Source: Blastococcus sp. (GTDB lineage: Bacteria; Actinomycetota; Actinomycetes; Mycobacteriales; Geodermatophilaceae). Taken from it: a stretch of DNA of 19,555 bases. The notes beneath the pieces were generated by a model. It ran no database searches. It saw only the letters and a list, made by a program, of their open reading frames with translations, and was not told where the DNA came from. Position numbers and translations under genes: made by a program. Shown in pieces: positions 7,036 through 14,362 of this stretch (position 1 is the stretch's first letter; every line of letters starts with the position of its first letter). Location of the stretch: positions 1-19,555 of the forward strand of contig JAOPUS010000024.1 of assembly GCA_025963345.1 (NCBI GenBank), given 5' to 3'.

Positions 7036-7572
7036 ATGAGCGACATCCTTCCTGCCTGGGAGCCGGAGTCGGCCCCGGAAACGGGGCCGCAGTCGGCCGG
7101 TCCGCCGGCGTCCGGGCGAGGTCAGGGCCCGGGCGTCGAACCACTGCACCTGCCCCCATTGCTGCCCCGTCGGCAGAACCCCTGGCTGGTCGTCGAGGTG
7201 GACGGCTCGCCCGCCGGCCACGGAGCCCTGGTGTGGGCCCTGCGTGAGGCAGCCCGCCGGGAGGCGACGGTCGTCGCCGTGAGCGTGTTGCAGGCCCCGG
7301 ACGGCGACCCGCTCGACGGCTCCGGACGCGTCCAGGTACGTGCGCACGTCGCCGCGCACAACCGTCTCGAGGCCCAGGTGCTCCGCGCGATCGCCGAGAC
7401 CGGCGTCCACGGCCGGACCCGCACCGCCGTCCTGGAGCGCCCCGTCTTCGAGGCACTGAACGCCGCCACCCACGGCGCCGACCTCGTCGTCGTCGGCGCG
7501 CGCGGCAAGACCCTGCTCCGGCAGGCGGTCCCCCGGCCGCCGGCCCCTCGCCGCCTCGCCCGAGGCGCCTGA
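7036..7572 (+). CDS. Universal stress protein (UspA-like) with atypical C-terminus
   Basis: A 178-residue protein. After a Pro/Gly-rich N-terminal extension of about 47 residues comes a UspA core: PWLVVEVDGSPAGHGALVWALREAA (49-73; the first strand and DGSP nucleotide-loop motif), then VVAVSVL, a helix ending RAHVAAHNRLEAQVL, and ADLVVVGARGK (148-158). The usual end of the family, the G-2X-G-9X-G-S/T ATP loop and last strand, is replaced by a short basic Pro/Arg tail (LLRQAVPRPPAPRRLARGA), so ATP binding is doubtful. ATG 7036 is chosen because a -10-like AACGAT ends 6 nt before it, which suggests a leaderless mRNA. An upstream in-frame ATG at 6904 is possible. USP genes are classic DosR-regulon members, and this one neighbours a DosS/DosR-like pair. 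Confidence 0.8.
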   Translation: MSDILPAWEPESAPETGPQSAGPPASGRGQGPGVEPLHLPPLLPRRQNPWLVVEVDGSPAGHGALVWALREAARREATVVAVSVLQAPDGDPLDGSGRVQVRAHVAAHNRLEAQVLRAIAETGVHGRTRTAVLERPVFEALNAATHGADLVVVGARGKTLLRQAVPRPPAPRRLARGA

Positions 7573-7615
7573 CCGGCGCCGCACACCACCGACCGCTGCG
7601 ACTCTCCGACTGCAC

Positions 7616-7657
7616 GTCCCGGGACCGCTTCCCGATCCCGGCCAGGCCTCCTACCGT
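7616..7657 (+). promoter_or_regulatory. Leaderless promoter of the sensor kinase with upstream palindrome
   Basis: TACCGT at 7652-7657 ends 6 nt before the GTG at 7664, the classic spacing for a leaderless actinobacterial transcript. A TTCCCG 17 nt further up is a poor -35. A perfect palindrome GTCCCGGGAC (7616-7625) is centred near -43.5. It has DosR-like half sites, but in the opposite order to a normal DosR box. Confidence 0.55.
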
Positions 7658-7663
7658 CGGGCC

Positions 7664-9334
7664 GTGACCCCGCCCGACCGCCAGGTCCCTCCCCCGAGCA
7701 CCGACGTGAGCGTCGCGCCGGTGCTCACCGCAGCCCTGCGCGCGGCAGCCTCCGGCAGCCAGCTGGAGGCCACCCTGCACGACATCGTGCAGGCGGCGGT
7801 GCGGCATGTGAACGCCGGCTACGGGGCGATGGGTGTGCTCACGCCGGACGGCCGCCGGCTCGACCGGTTCGTGATCGTCGGCATGGGCCCCGACGACCGC
7901 GAGCGGATCGGGCAGCCACCTTCCGGCCACGGGATCCTCGGCCTGCTCGTGGCCGAGCCGATGACACTCCGGCTCGACGACCTCGGCGCGCACCCCGCGT
8001 CCATCGGCTTCCCGCCGGGCCACCCACCGATGCGCTCCTTCCTCGGCGTCCCGGTCCGCGTGGGCAACTCGGTCTTCGGCAACCTCTACCTCACCGAGAA
8101 GAGCACGGGTGGCCCGTTCACCTCGGCCGACGTCGAGGTGGCCCAGGCGCTCGCCGCGGTCGCCGGGATGGCGATCGAGAACGCCCGCCTGGCCGAGCGT
8201 GCGGAGACCCGCCGGAAGTGGGGGCAGGAGGCCACCGAGATGGCCACTGCCCTGCTGTCCGGCGCCGATCCCGACGACGTGCTGCGGGCCGTCTCCACCC
8301 AGGTCCTGGCGCTCACCAATGCCGACATGGCCGGCGTGCTGTCGCCCAGCCTGGACGACGACGACGCGATGACCATCGTGGCGGCAGTGGGCTACGCCGC
8401 GGACGACGTCGAGGGTGTCCGGTTGCCCCTGACCGGCACGTATCTCGGGGAGACCCACGAGGCCGGCGAGCCCCGGCTGCTCGACGACATCAGCACGATG
8501 CCGGTGATGGGCACCCGGGCGGCGGTCGTCATCGAACTGACCGTCGGCTACGGCCCCGCGATGCTGGTGCCGCTGGGCGGCTCCCCCGGCCGGGGGCTGC
8601 TCGCGGTGATGCGGTCGTCGGGCCGCGAACCGTTCTGCCCCGACGAGCTCGACCTGCTGTCGGCCTTCGCCGCGCAGGCCACGGTCGTCCTGGAACTCGC
8701 CCGCGCCCAGGAGCGGGAACGCCGCCTGCAGGTCCAGACCGACCGGGACCGCATTGCCCGCGACCTGCACGACCACGTCGTCCAGCGGATCTTCGCGACC
8801 GGCCTGGCGCTGGACCGGATCAGCCGCGCACTGGAGGACGTCAACCCGGAGGTCGCGGCCCGCATCAGCGAACGGGTCGACGAACTGGACGGCACCATCG
8901 CCCGGATCCGCTCGTCGATCTTCGAGCTCCAGGAGGCCGACGACGACCCAGCGGTGGCGGTCCGGCGGCGCATCGGCGAGGTGGTCCGGTCCGTGACCGA
9001 GGCGCACGACCTGCGGCCGGACCTGCGGATCCGCAACGAGGTGGAGGACCTGCCGGCCGACCTGGTGCACGACGTGATCGCGGTGGTCCGGGAGCTGGTC
9101 ACGAACGTGGTGCGGCACGCCCAGGCCTCCCGGCTGACGGTCGCGGTGACGGTCACCGATGCGGTGTCCGTCGTGGTCACCGACGACGGCCGCGGGCTGC
9201 CGCCGATCACCGTGCGCAGCGGCCTGACCAACCTCGCCGACCGTGCCGAACGCCGGGGCGGCCGCCTGACGACCTCCAGCGGGGACTCCGGGACCGAGGT
9301 CAGGTGGTCGGTGCCCGTGCCCAGCGCCCGTTGA
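7664..9334 (+). CDS. devS: DosS/DosT-like two-GAF sensor histidine kinase
   Basis: A 556-residue soluble kinase. GAF-A occupies about residues 31-178 and closely resembles mycobacterial DosS/DosT (RLDDLGAHPASIGFPPGHPPM, FGNLYLTEK). His120 in HPPM and Tyr142 in NLYL align, by my recollection of the DosS sequence, with its haem ligand His149 and distal Tyr171; Gly57 aligns with DosS Glu87 / DosT Gly85. GAF-B is about 195-350. The HisKA_3 dimerisation helix carries RDLHDHVVQ with phospho-acceptor His369. The HATPase_c domain shows the N-box (ELVTNVVRHA, Asn481) and TDDGRGLP (506-513). There is no membrane segment. The partner is almost certainly the convergent response regulator 13 bp downstream. 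Haem binding and oxygen, NO or redox sensing are predictions. Confidence 0.92.
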   Translation: MTPPDRQVPPPSTDVSVAPVLTAALRAAASGSQLEATLHDIVQAAVRHVNAGYGAMGVLTPDGRRLDRFVIVGMGPDDRERIGQPPSGHGILGLLVAEPMTLRLDDLGAHPASIGFPPGHPPMRSFLGVPVRVGNSVFGNLYLTEKSTGGPFTSADVEVAQALAAVAGMAIENARLAERAETRRKWGQEATEMATALLSGADPDDVLRAVSTQVLALTNADMAGVLSPSLDDDDAMTIVAAVGYAADDVEGVRLPLTGTYLGETHEAGEPRLLDDISTMPVMGTRAAVVIELTVGYGPAMLVPLGGSPGRGLLAVMRSSGREPFCPDELDLLSAFAAQATVVLELARAQERERRLQVQTDRDRIARDLHDHVVQRIFATGLALDRISRALEDVNPEVAARISERVDELDGTIARIRSSIFELQEADDDPAVAVRRRIGEVVRSVTEAHDLRPDLRIRNEVEDLPADLVHDVIAVVRELVTNVVRHAQASRLTVAVTVTDAVSVVVTDDGRGLPPITVRSGLTNLADRAERRGGRLTTSSGDSGTEVRWSVPVPSAR

Positions 9335-9347
9335 GGAGCTGAGCGGG

Positions 9348-10004
9348 TCAGCCGGTCGCGGGATCCCGCAACTGCGTAGCGAGGATCGCCGCCTGCGTCC
9401 GCCGCTCCAGCCCCAGCTTGGCCAGCAGATGGCTGGTGTAGTTCTTCACCGTCTTCTCCGCCAGACCCATCCGCTCGCCGATCTGCCGGTTGGTGAGCCC
9501 CTCACCGATCAGCCGGAGCACGGAGCGCTCCTGGTCGGTGAGCATGGACAGCCGCTCACTGCCCGCGGCCGCCGGCCCCCGGTTGCGCGGGACGGCCGGA
9601 GCGACGTCGTCGAACAGGCTGCCCCCCGCCGCGACGGTGCGCACCGCCGAGACCAGGGCCGGCCCACGGACCTGCTTGAGGAGGAAACCCGCCGCCCCGG
9701 CACGGACGGCGGCGTCGAGCGCGTCCTGCTCGGAGTAGCTGGTCAGCACCAGACAGCGCAGCCCCGGCACCCGCTCGCGCAGGCCGCGGCACAGCTCCGC
9801 GCCGTCCCCGTCAGGCAGCCGCATGTCGATGACGACGATGTCGGGCCGCACGGCCGGCACCCTGGCCAGCGCCTCGGCGACCGATCCCGCCTCCCCCGCG
9901 ACGGTGATACCCGGGTCGTCCTCGAGGACCTCGGCGACCCCGCGGCGGACGACCTCGTGGTCGTCCACCAGGAATACCCGCACTGGGGCGGAGACAGGGT
10001 CCAT
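9348..10004 (-). CDS. devR: DosR/DevR-like NarL-family response regulator
   Basis: A 218-residue two-domain regulator. The receiver domain (about 8-125) has acidic pair Asp14-Asp15, phospho-acceptor Asp60 (VVIDMRLPDGDG), Thr88 and Lys110. A linker of about 30 residues leads to a LuxR/NarL helix-turn-helix (about 152-212), whose recognition region GLAEKTVKNYTSHLLAKLGL, followed by ERRTQAA, is nearly the same as in mycobacterial DosR, including the Lys-Thr-Val-Lys-Asn DNA contacts. ATG 10004 is chosen over the frame opening at 10028 because GGAGGAGG (10013-10020) lies 8 nt upstream of it. The gene converges on the kinase with a 13-bp gap, so the pair is not an operon and the 3' ends may overlap as antisense. 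Predicted role: hypoxia/NO-responsive activator. Confidence 0.93.
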   Translation of the reverse strand: MDPVSAPVRVFLVDDHEVVRRGVAEVLEDDPGITVAGEAGSVAEALARVPAVRPDIVVIDMRLPDGDGAELCRGLRERVPGLRCLVLTSYSEQDALDAAVRAGAAGFLLKQVRGPALVSAVRTVAAGGSLFDDVAPAVPRNRGPAAAGSERLSMLTDQERSVLRLIGEGLTNRQIGERMGLAEKTVKNYTSHLLAKLGLERRTQAAILATQLRDPATG

Positions 10005-10084
10005 GCAACCGGCCTCCTCCCGGCACACGGAGAACCAGGCGTCCGGAGCCTAGGACCTACCGGCCCCCACCGGAACCGCAACGG

Positions 10085-11113
10085 TCACGCGGGCAGCAGC
10101 AGGGCCGCGTAGAGGGTCAGGCCCGGGCCGAACGCCATCACCACGACCGGGCCGTCGACGTCGGCCATCTCCTGCAGGACCAGCAGCACCGTCGCGGACG
10201 AACAGTTCCCGTGCTCCGCGAGCACCCGACGGGAGACCTCCATCTGCGCCTCCGCCAGACCCAGCTCGTCGCGGACGACGTCGAGGATGCGAGGGCCGCC
10301 GGGGTGCACCGCCCAGCCGGCGACGTCCTCGACCCGCAGGCCGGCCCCGGTGAGCAGCTCGTCGACGACACCGCCGACATGCCGGGAGAGCACGTCGGGC
10401 ACCCGCGGCGAGAGGCCCATGCGGAAGCCGAGATCGGTGACGTCCCAGGTCATGTGGTCGGCGGTCGAGGGGTCGGTGCGCGCCACGACGCCTGCCACGC
10501 GACGGCCGCGGGCGGCGCCGGGTTCCACGACGACGGCCGCCGCGGCGTCGGAGAACAGCGCGTGAGCCACGACCTGCTCCAGGTCCGGCTGCGCGGGCTG
10601 TACGTGCAGGCTGGTCAGCTCGCAGCAGAGCAGCACCGCCGGGCGGGACCGTGCGGTGACGAAGTCGCTGACGGCGGCCAGGCCCGGGATCGCGGCGTAG
10701 CAGCCCATGTGACCCACCAGGAGCCGCTGCAGGCCGGGCGGCATCCCGAGGTCGCTGGCCAGCCGGATGTCCAGACCCGGGGTCGCGTACCCGGTGCAGG
10801 TGGCGACGGCGAACAGGCCGACGTCCCCCGGCGCGAGCCCGGCGGCGTCCAGCGCCCCGGCCACCGCCTGCTTCCCCAGCGGCAACGCCTCCTGGACGTA
10901 ACGCTCCATGCGGGCGCCGGTGCCCCAACCGCTGAGGTCCTCGTCCAGCGGGCTGGCGACCGCGTGACGGCGACGGACGCCGGCGCCGGCGAAGATCCTT
11001 CGGGCGGCGCGCACGCCCTCGTAGTGCCGGGCGAAGTAGCCCTCCCAGACGGCGTCCTGGTCGAGCGTGGCCGGCAGGGCGGAGCCGGCGCCGGTCACGA
11101 CCGCGCTGCTCAT
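10085..11113 (-). CDS. Type III polyketide synthase (chalcone/stilbene synthase family)
   Basis: A 342-residue thiolase-fold homodimeric synthase that condenses acyl-CoA starters with malonyl-CoA. The catalytic triad is intact: Cys138 in VGHMGCYAAIPG, His270 in WAVHPGGPRIL, Asn303 in HGNCSSATV. C-terminal MAFGPGLTLYAALL is the usual family end (GPGL). The bacterial relatives I recognise make alkylpyrones, alkylresorcinols or tetrahydroxynaphthalene; starter and product cannot be assigned here. ATG 11113 has GAGG 7 nt upstream and overlaps the stop of a tiny leader ORF (ATGA). A UbiG-like methyltransferase ends 72 bp upstream on the same strand and probably modifies the product. The response regulator gene lies 80 bp downstream in the same direction. 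Confidence 0.92.
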   Translation of the reverse strand: MSSAVVTGAGSALPATLDQDAVWEGYFARHYEGVRAARRIFAGAGVRRRHAVASPLDEDLSGWGTGARMERYVQEALPLGKQAVAGALDAAGLAPGDVGLFAVATCTGYATPGLDIRLASDLGMPPGLQRLLVGHMGCYAAIPGLAAVSDFVTARSRPAVLLCCELTSLHVQPAQPDLEQVVAHALFSDAAAAVVVEPGAARGRRVAGVVARTDPSTADHMTWDVTDLGFRMGLSPRVPDVLSRHVGGVVDELLTGAGLRVEDVAGWAVHPGGPRILDVVRDELGLAEAQMEVSRRVLAEHGNCSSATVLLVLQEMADVDGPVVVMAFGPGLTLYAALLLPA

Positions 11114-11148
11114 CCGATGACCTCGAGGGCGCGCGGGCTCGGCGTCAT
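11110..11148 (-). CDS. Possible leaderless 12-codon leader ORF of the polyketide synthase
   Basis: On the minus strand TACCGT (11160-11155) is followed by 6 nt and then ATG at 11148, the spacing of a leaderless start. The frame MTPSPRALEVIG ends in a TGA (11112-11110) that overlaps the synthase ATG (11113-11111). This would couple leader and synthase translation. The peptide is not recognisable and the overlap alone could be chance; the promoter spacing is the stronger evidence. Confidence 0.3.
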   Translation of the reverse strand: MTPSPRALEVIG

Positions 11149-11154
11149 CCTCCG

Positions 11155-11160
11155 ACGGTA
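11155..11160 (-). promoter_or_regulatory. -10 element upstream of the type III PKS
   Basis: TACCGT on the minus strand, identical to the kinase gene's -10 and in the same leaderless spacing (6 nt to an ATG). I see no clear -35. It lies in the 72-bp gap after the methyltransferase stop, so the synthase may be transcribed both from here and by read-through. Confidence 0.4.
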
Positions 11161-11185
11161 CGTCGCACCCTTCCCGAGCGCTGCC

Positions 11186-11893
11186 TCATCGTTTGCGGCC
11201 GTAGCCGGCGAAGACGACGGCGGTGGACCGGATCGGCTTCATGCGGACGTCGGCCCGCCGGCCCAGCCGCCAGGCGATCGCGTCCCGCAGCGACGGGCGC
11301 AGCCCCACCAACCGAAGGTCGAGCCCCAGCCGGTCAGCGGCGGCCAGCAGCCGCGCTCGGTCGACGAACAGTGCGGGATCGTGCAGCCCGGGCGGTGGTC
11401 CCCCGGGAAGCCGCTCGAGGAGATGCACGTTCACCAGGACCGACAGCCGGCCGGACGCGAGGGCGTCGATCACCAGCGTCCCGCCCGGGCGCAGCAGCCG
11501 CGCGCACTCGGCGAGGACGCCGACATCGTCCGCCACGTGCTCGAGGATCTCGCCCGCCACCACGACGTCGGCGCACCCGTCGGCCAGCGGCACGGCCAGC
11601 ACCGAGGCCCGCACCGGCAGCACCCCGTGCGCCCCGGCCAGTTCCAGCCCGGGCAGCCCGACGTCGACGCCCACGTGCCGGTAGCCCAGCCGTTCGACGT
11701 GCGGGGCCATGAGGCCGCCACCGCAGGCGAGATCGACCAGCACCGCGTCCGGGCCCGGAGCTGGCGGGATGTGCTCCGCCCGCGAGGCCGCCAGCCAGTG
11801 CAGCGCCGCGAACTCACCGCCCGGCCGCCACCACTCGCCCACCAGCTCGTCGTACTGGGCCGGGTCGTTGCGCTGCCTGTTCCCCGCGATCAT
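11186..11893 (-). CDS. UbiG-like SAM-dependent methyltransferase
   Basis: A 235-residue class I methyltransferase. SAM motif I is VLVDLACGGG (51-60); an acidic loop follows the second strand (VGVDVG, 74-79); motif II/post-II is VVAGEILEHV (111-120); LLRPGGTL (133-140) is motif III. The N-terminal WWRPGGEFAALHWLAASR (21-38) resembles UbiG, the ubiquinone O-methyltransferase (WW-P-GEF--LH), which suggests an aromatic hydroxyl substrate. It sits directly upstream of the type III polyketide synthase, so O-methylation of a phenolic or pyrone polyketide is the likely role. Menaquinone-using actinobacteria do not need UbiG for ubiquinone. The substrate is an inference. No Shine-Dalgarno is obvious. 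Confidence 0.85.
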   Translation of the reverse strand: MIAGNRQRNDPAQYDELVGEWWRPGGEFAALHWLAASRAEHIPPAPGPDAVLVDLACGGGLMAPHVERLGYRHVGVDVGLPGLELAGAHGVLPVRASVLAVPLADGCADVVVAGEILEHVADDVGVLAECARLLRPGGTLVIDALASGRLSVLVNVHLLERLPGGPPPGLHDPALFVDRARLLAAADRLGLDLRLVGLRPSLRDAIAWRLGRRADVRMKPIRSTAVVFAGYGRKR

Positions 11894-11982
11894 GGCGTCG
11901 GGACCACTCTGCGGGGCGCGGTAGCGGTCACGGCACCATGATCGCTGCTGTCCACCCCTCTCTGCGCCCGGAGGTTCTGCGA

Positions 11983-12906
11983 GTGTCCGTCACCGTCGTC
12001 GGCAGCCTCAACGAGGACGTGCTCGTCGCCGTCGACCGGCTGCCCGGACGGGGCGAGACGGTCATCGGCCGCGCCGCCGAGCTGGCGCCGGGCGGGAAGG
12101 GCGCGAACCAGGCCGCCGCGGCCGGGCGGCTCGGCCCTGGTGTGCACATGGTCGGCCGGGTGGGCAAGGACCCCGCCGGCGACCGTCAGCTCGCCGCCTT
12201 GGCCGCCGTGCGCGTGAACGTCGGCCGGGTGCACCGCACCACGGGCGTCCCGACGGGCAGCGCGACGATCCCCGTGGAGGACGGCAGCGGCGAGAACCTC
12301 ATCGTCGTCGTCCCCGGCGCGAATGCCGAGCTCACCCCCGAGGACGCCGACGTCGAGTCGGTGCACCGCGCGGTCGTGCTGCTGCTGCAGCTGGAGGTGC
12401 CATTGGCGACGGTTCACGCCGCCGCCCGGGCCGCCACCGGCACCGTTGTCCTCACCCCCGCCCCGCCGCAGCCGCTGCCGGCCGAGCTGATCGAGCACGT
12501 CGACGTGCTGGTGCCCAACGAGCACGAGCTGGCCCACCTCGCGGGCGTCGCAGGGGGCGAGCGTTCGCCGGCCGAGCTGGCGGACCTGGCCCGCTCGGTG
12601 GCCGGCTGCTCGGTCGTGGTGACGCTCGGCGCCCGCGGTGCCCTGGTGGTGCCCGTCGACGGCGAGGTGCTGCTGCAGGCCCCGCCACCGGTGACCGCGC
12701 TGGACACCACCGGCGCCGGCGACTGCTTCTGCGGCGCGCTCGCGCAGGCGCTGGCGCGGGGCAGTGACCTGCCCGACGCGGTCCGTTACGCGGTGACCGC
12801 GGCGGCGCTGTCGACCACCGGGCCCGGCGCCCGCGGCGCGCTGCCCGACGACGACGCCGTCCGGGCCCTGCTCCCGCAGGTGCCGGCCGCCGTCCCCCTG
12901 GACTGA
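11983..12906 (+). CDS. rbsK: Ribokinase (PfkB carbohydrate kinase family)
   Basis: A 307-residue PfkB-family sugar kinase, about the length of E. coli RbsK. Motifs: GSLNEDVL with substrate-contacting residues (7-14), GGKGANQAAAAGRLG (37-51, PfkB signature 1), VPNEHEL (177-183), TLGARGA (214-220), and DTTGAGDCFCGAL (241-253, signature 2) with catalytic Asp247. GTG 11983 is preferred over the in-frame ATG at 11938 because GGAGG (11970-11974) lies 8 nt upstream of it and VTVVGSLN is the normal family N-terminus. There is no ribose transporter or regulator beside it, so another nucleoside-derived sugar is possible. It is divergent from the methyltransferase. Confidence 0.9.
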   Translation: MSVTVVGSLNEDVLVAVDRLPGRGETVIGRAAELAPGGKGANQAAAAGRLGPGVHMVGRVGKDPAGDRQLAALAAVRVNVGRVHRTTGVPTGSATIPVEDGSGENLIVVVPGANAELTPEDADVESVHRAVVLLLQLEVPLATVHAAARAATGTVVLTPAPPQPLPAELIEHVDVLVPNEHELAHLAGVAGGERSPAELADLARSVAGCSVVVTLGARGALVVPVDGEVLLQAPPPVTALDTTGAGDCFCGALAQALARGSDLPDAVRYAVTAAALSTTGPGARGALPDDDAVRALLPQVPAAVPLD

Positions 12907-12907
12907 A

Positions 12908-12921
12908 CCGGGTTTCCCCGG
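12908..12921 (+). terminator. Weak hairpin after ribokinase
   Basis: CCGGG-TTTC-CCCGG directly after the stop. A stem of only 5 bp with no T-tract; termination here is uncertain. Confidence 0.25.
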
Positions 12922-12971
12922 CGGGCACGCGGGCACAGGCCCGGCGACCGACGGATCGAGGAGGACCCGCG

Positions 12972-13121
12972 ATGACCGAACCCGAGCGGACGCCGCACAC
13001 GACGGAGCGCGCCGAGGGGGACCCGCCCGGGGACGACGCGACCGGCGGCCGCACGCCGCACCCGGAGCAGCCCGCCGAGGGCGAGGACACCGGCGGGGGC
13101 GCTGACACCCCGGACGCCTGA
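12972..13121 (+). CDS. Small acidic disordered protein, 49 aa
   Basis: ATG 12972 is preceded by an excellent Shine-Dalgarno, GAGGAGG at 12958-12964, with 7 nt spacing, and the frame closes after 49 codons. The product is rich in Pro, Glu, Asp, Gly and Thr, has no hydrophobic segment and would be intrinsically disordered and acidic. Similar short disordered proteins are common but unassigned in actinobacteria. I do not recognise a family. It lies between ribokinase and the oxidoreductase in the same direction. The strong ribosome-binding site is the main reason to call it. Confidence 0.6.
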   Translation: MTEPERTPHTTERAEGDPPGDDATGGRTPHPEQPAEGEDTGGGADTPDA

Positions 13122-13303
13122 TCCGGGGCGACGTGGTGATGACCGCGGCGTCGGCCACGTCGAGCGGCCCGCCCTCGAGCATCTCCGCCGACCGCCGACC
13201 GCCGGTCCCCGTCAGGGCGGCCCGGCGAAGGCCTGCGCGACGTCCTCCGGCCCCGGTGACCTGCGTCGCCGTCAAGGGCGCCGATGCGGCAAGGTGGTCC
13301 ACC

Positions 13304-14320
13304 GTGCTCCTCGACGCCGCGCTGCTGTCCACCGGGAACGACGACATCGCGGCCACGGCCCGGGACCTGGAGGCGCGGGGATACGCCGGGGTGTGGGCGT
13401 CGGAGGTCGACTCCGACCCGTTCCTCCCCCTGATGGCGGCCGGTCAGGCCACCGAACGACTGCAGGTGGGGACGGCGATCGCCGTCGCCTTCGCGCGCTC
13501 GCCCATGACGCTGGCGACCACCGCCTACGACCTCCAGCGCTACACCCGCGGCCGGTTCGTCCTCGGCCTGGGCACGCAGATCAAGGCGCACATCGAGCGG
13601 CGGTTCTCGATGCCGTGGAGCCCGCCGGTTGCGCGGATGCGCGAGTACGTCGAGGCGCTGCACGCCATTTGGAGCGCGTGGCAGGACGGCACCCCGCTGC
13701 GCTTCCAGGGCGAGCACTACCGGCACACCCTGATGACGCCGATGTTCGCGCCCGACCCGCACGCGTGGGGCGCGCCTCCGGTGTACCTGGCGGCGGTCGG
13801 GCCGGCCATGACCCGGCTGGCCGGCGAGATCGCCGACGGCCTGCTGGTGCACGGGTTCACCACCGAGCGCTACCTGCGCGAGCGCACGCTTCCGGCCCTG
13901 GATGAGGGGCTGGCCGCCGCCGGTCGGTCCCGGGACCAGGTCGCCGTCACGCTGCCCGGGATGGTCGTGTCCGGACGGGACACCGACGAGCTCGCCGCGG
14001 CCGCCGCCGCGGTGAAGGCGACGATCGCCTTCTACGGCAGCACCCCGGCCTACCGGCCAGTGCTCGAAGTGCACGGCTGGGAGGCCCTCGCCGACGAGCT
14101 GCACGCCCTGTCGGTCAGCCGTCGCGAGGACAAGTGGACGGCGATGCGCGACCTGGTCGACGATGAGGTCCTGGCCGCCTTCGCCGTCGTCGCCGGGCCT
14201 GAGGACGTGGCCGCAGAGGTGCGACGGCGCTACGACGGCCTGGTCGACCGGTTCAGTGTCTACGCGTCCTATCCCGCAGAGCTGGACATGTGGGACCCCC
14301 TGGTCACGGCCTCCCGCTGA
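13304..14320 (+). CDS. F420-dependent LLM-class oxidoreductase (TIGR03617-like)
   Basis: A 338-residue luciferase-like TIM-barrel enzyme that would use reduced F420 (or FMNH2) with an unknown substrate. Visible features: MLLDAALLSTGNDDIAATAR at the N-terminus, GYAGVWASEVDSDPFLPL (27-44), VGTAIAVAFARSPMTLATTA (55-74), RGRFVLGLGTQIKAHIERRF (82-101) and GAPPVYLAAVGPAMTRLAGE (156-175). These fit the MSMEG_2256-type subfamily. An upstream in-frame GTG at 13133 would add a basic Pro/Arg-rich stretch that does not belong to the family. GTG 13304 is chosen from homology and from AAGGTGG (13291-13297) 6 nt upstream. It ends about 54 bp before the Zur-like box of the next operon and is probably unrelated to it. 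Confidence 0.88.
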   Translation: MLLDAALLSTGNDDIAATARDLEARGYAGVWASEVDSDPFLPLMAAGQATERLQVGTAIAVAFARSPMTLATTAYDLQRYTRGRFVLGLGTQIKAHIERRFSMPWSPPVARMREYVEALHAIWSAWQDGTPLRFQGEHYRHTLMTPMFAPDPHAWGAPPVYLAAVGPAMTRLAGEIADGLLVHGFTTERYLRERTLPALDEGLAAAGRSRDQVAVTLPGMVVSGRDTDELAAAAAAVKATIAFYGSTPAYRPVLEVHGWEALADELHALSVSRREDKWTAMRDLVDDEVLAAFAVVAGPEDVAAEVRRRYDGLVDRFSVYASYPAELDMWDPLVTASR

Positions 14321-14362
14321 CGCCGACCCCAGACCCAGGCGCGGCCGGTGGCACCCGTCCGG

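Noticed and set aside
13133..13303. N-terminal extension of the F420-dependent oxidoreductase
   Set aside because: A basic Pro/Arg-rich stretch not found in the family; GTG 13304 gives the normal N-terminus and has AAGGTGG upstream.
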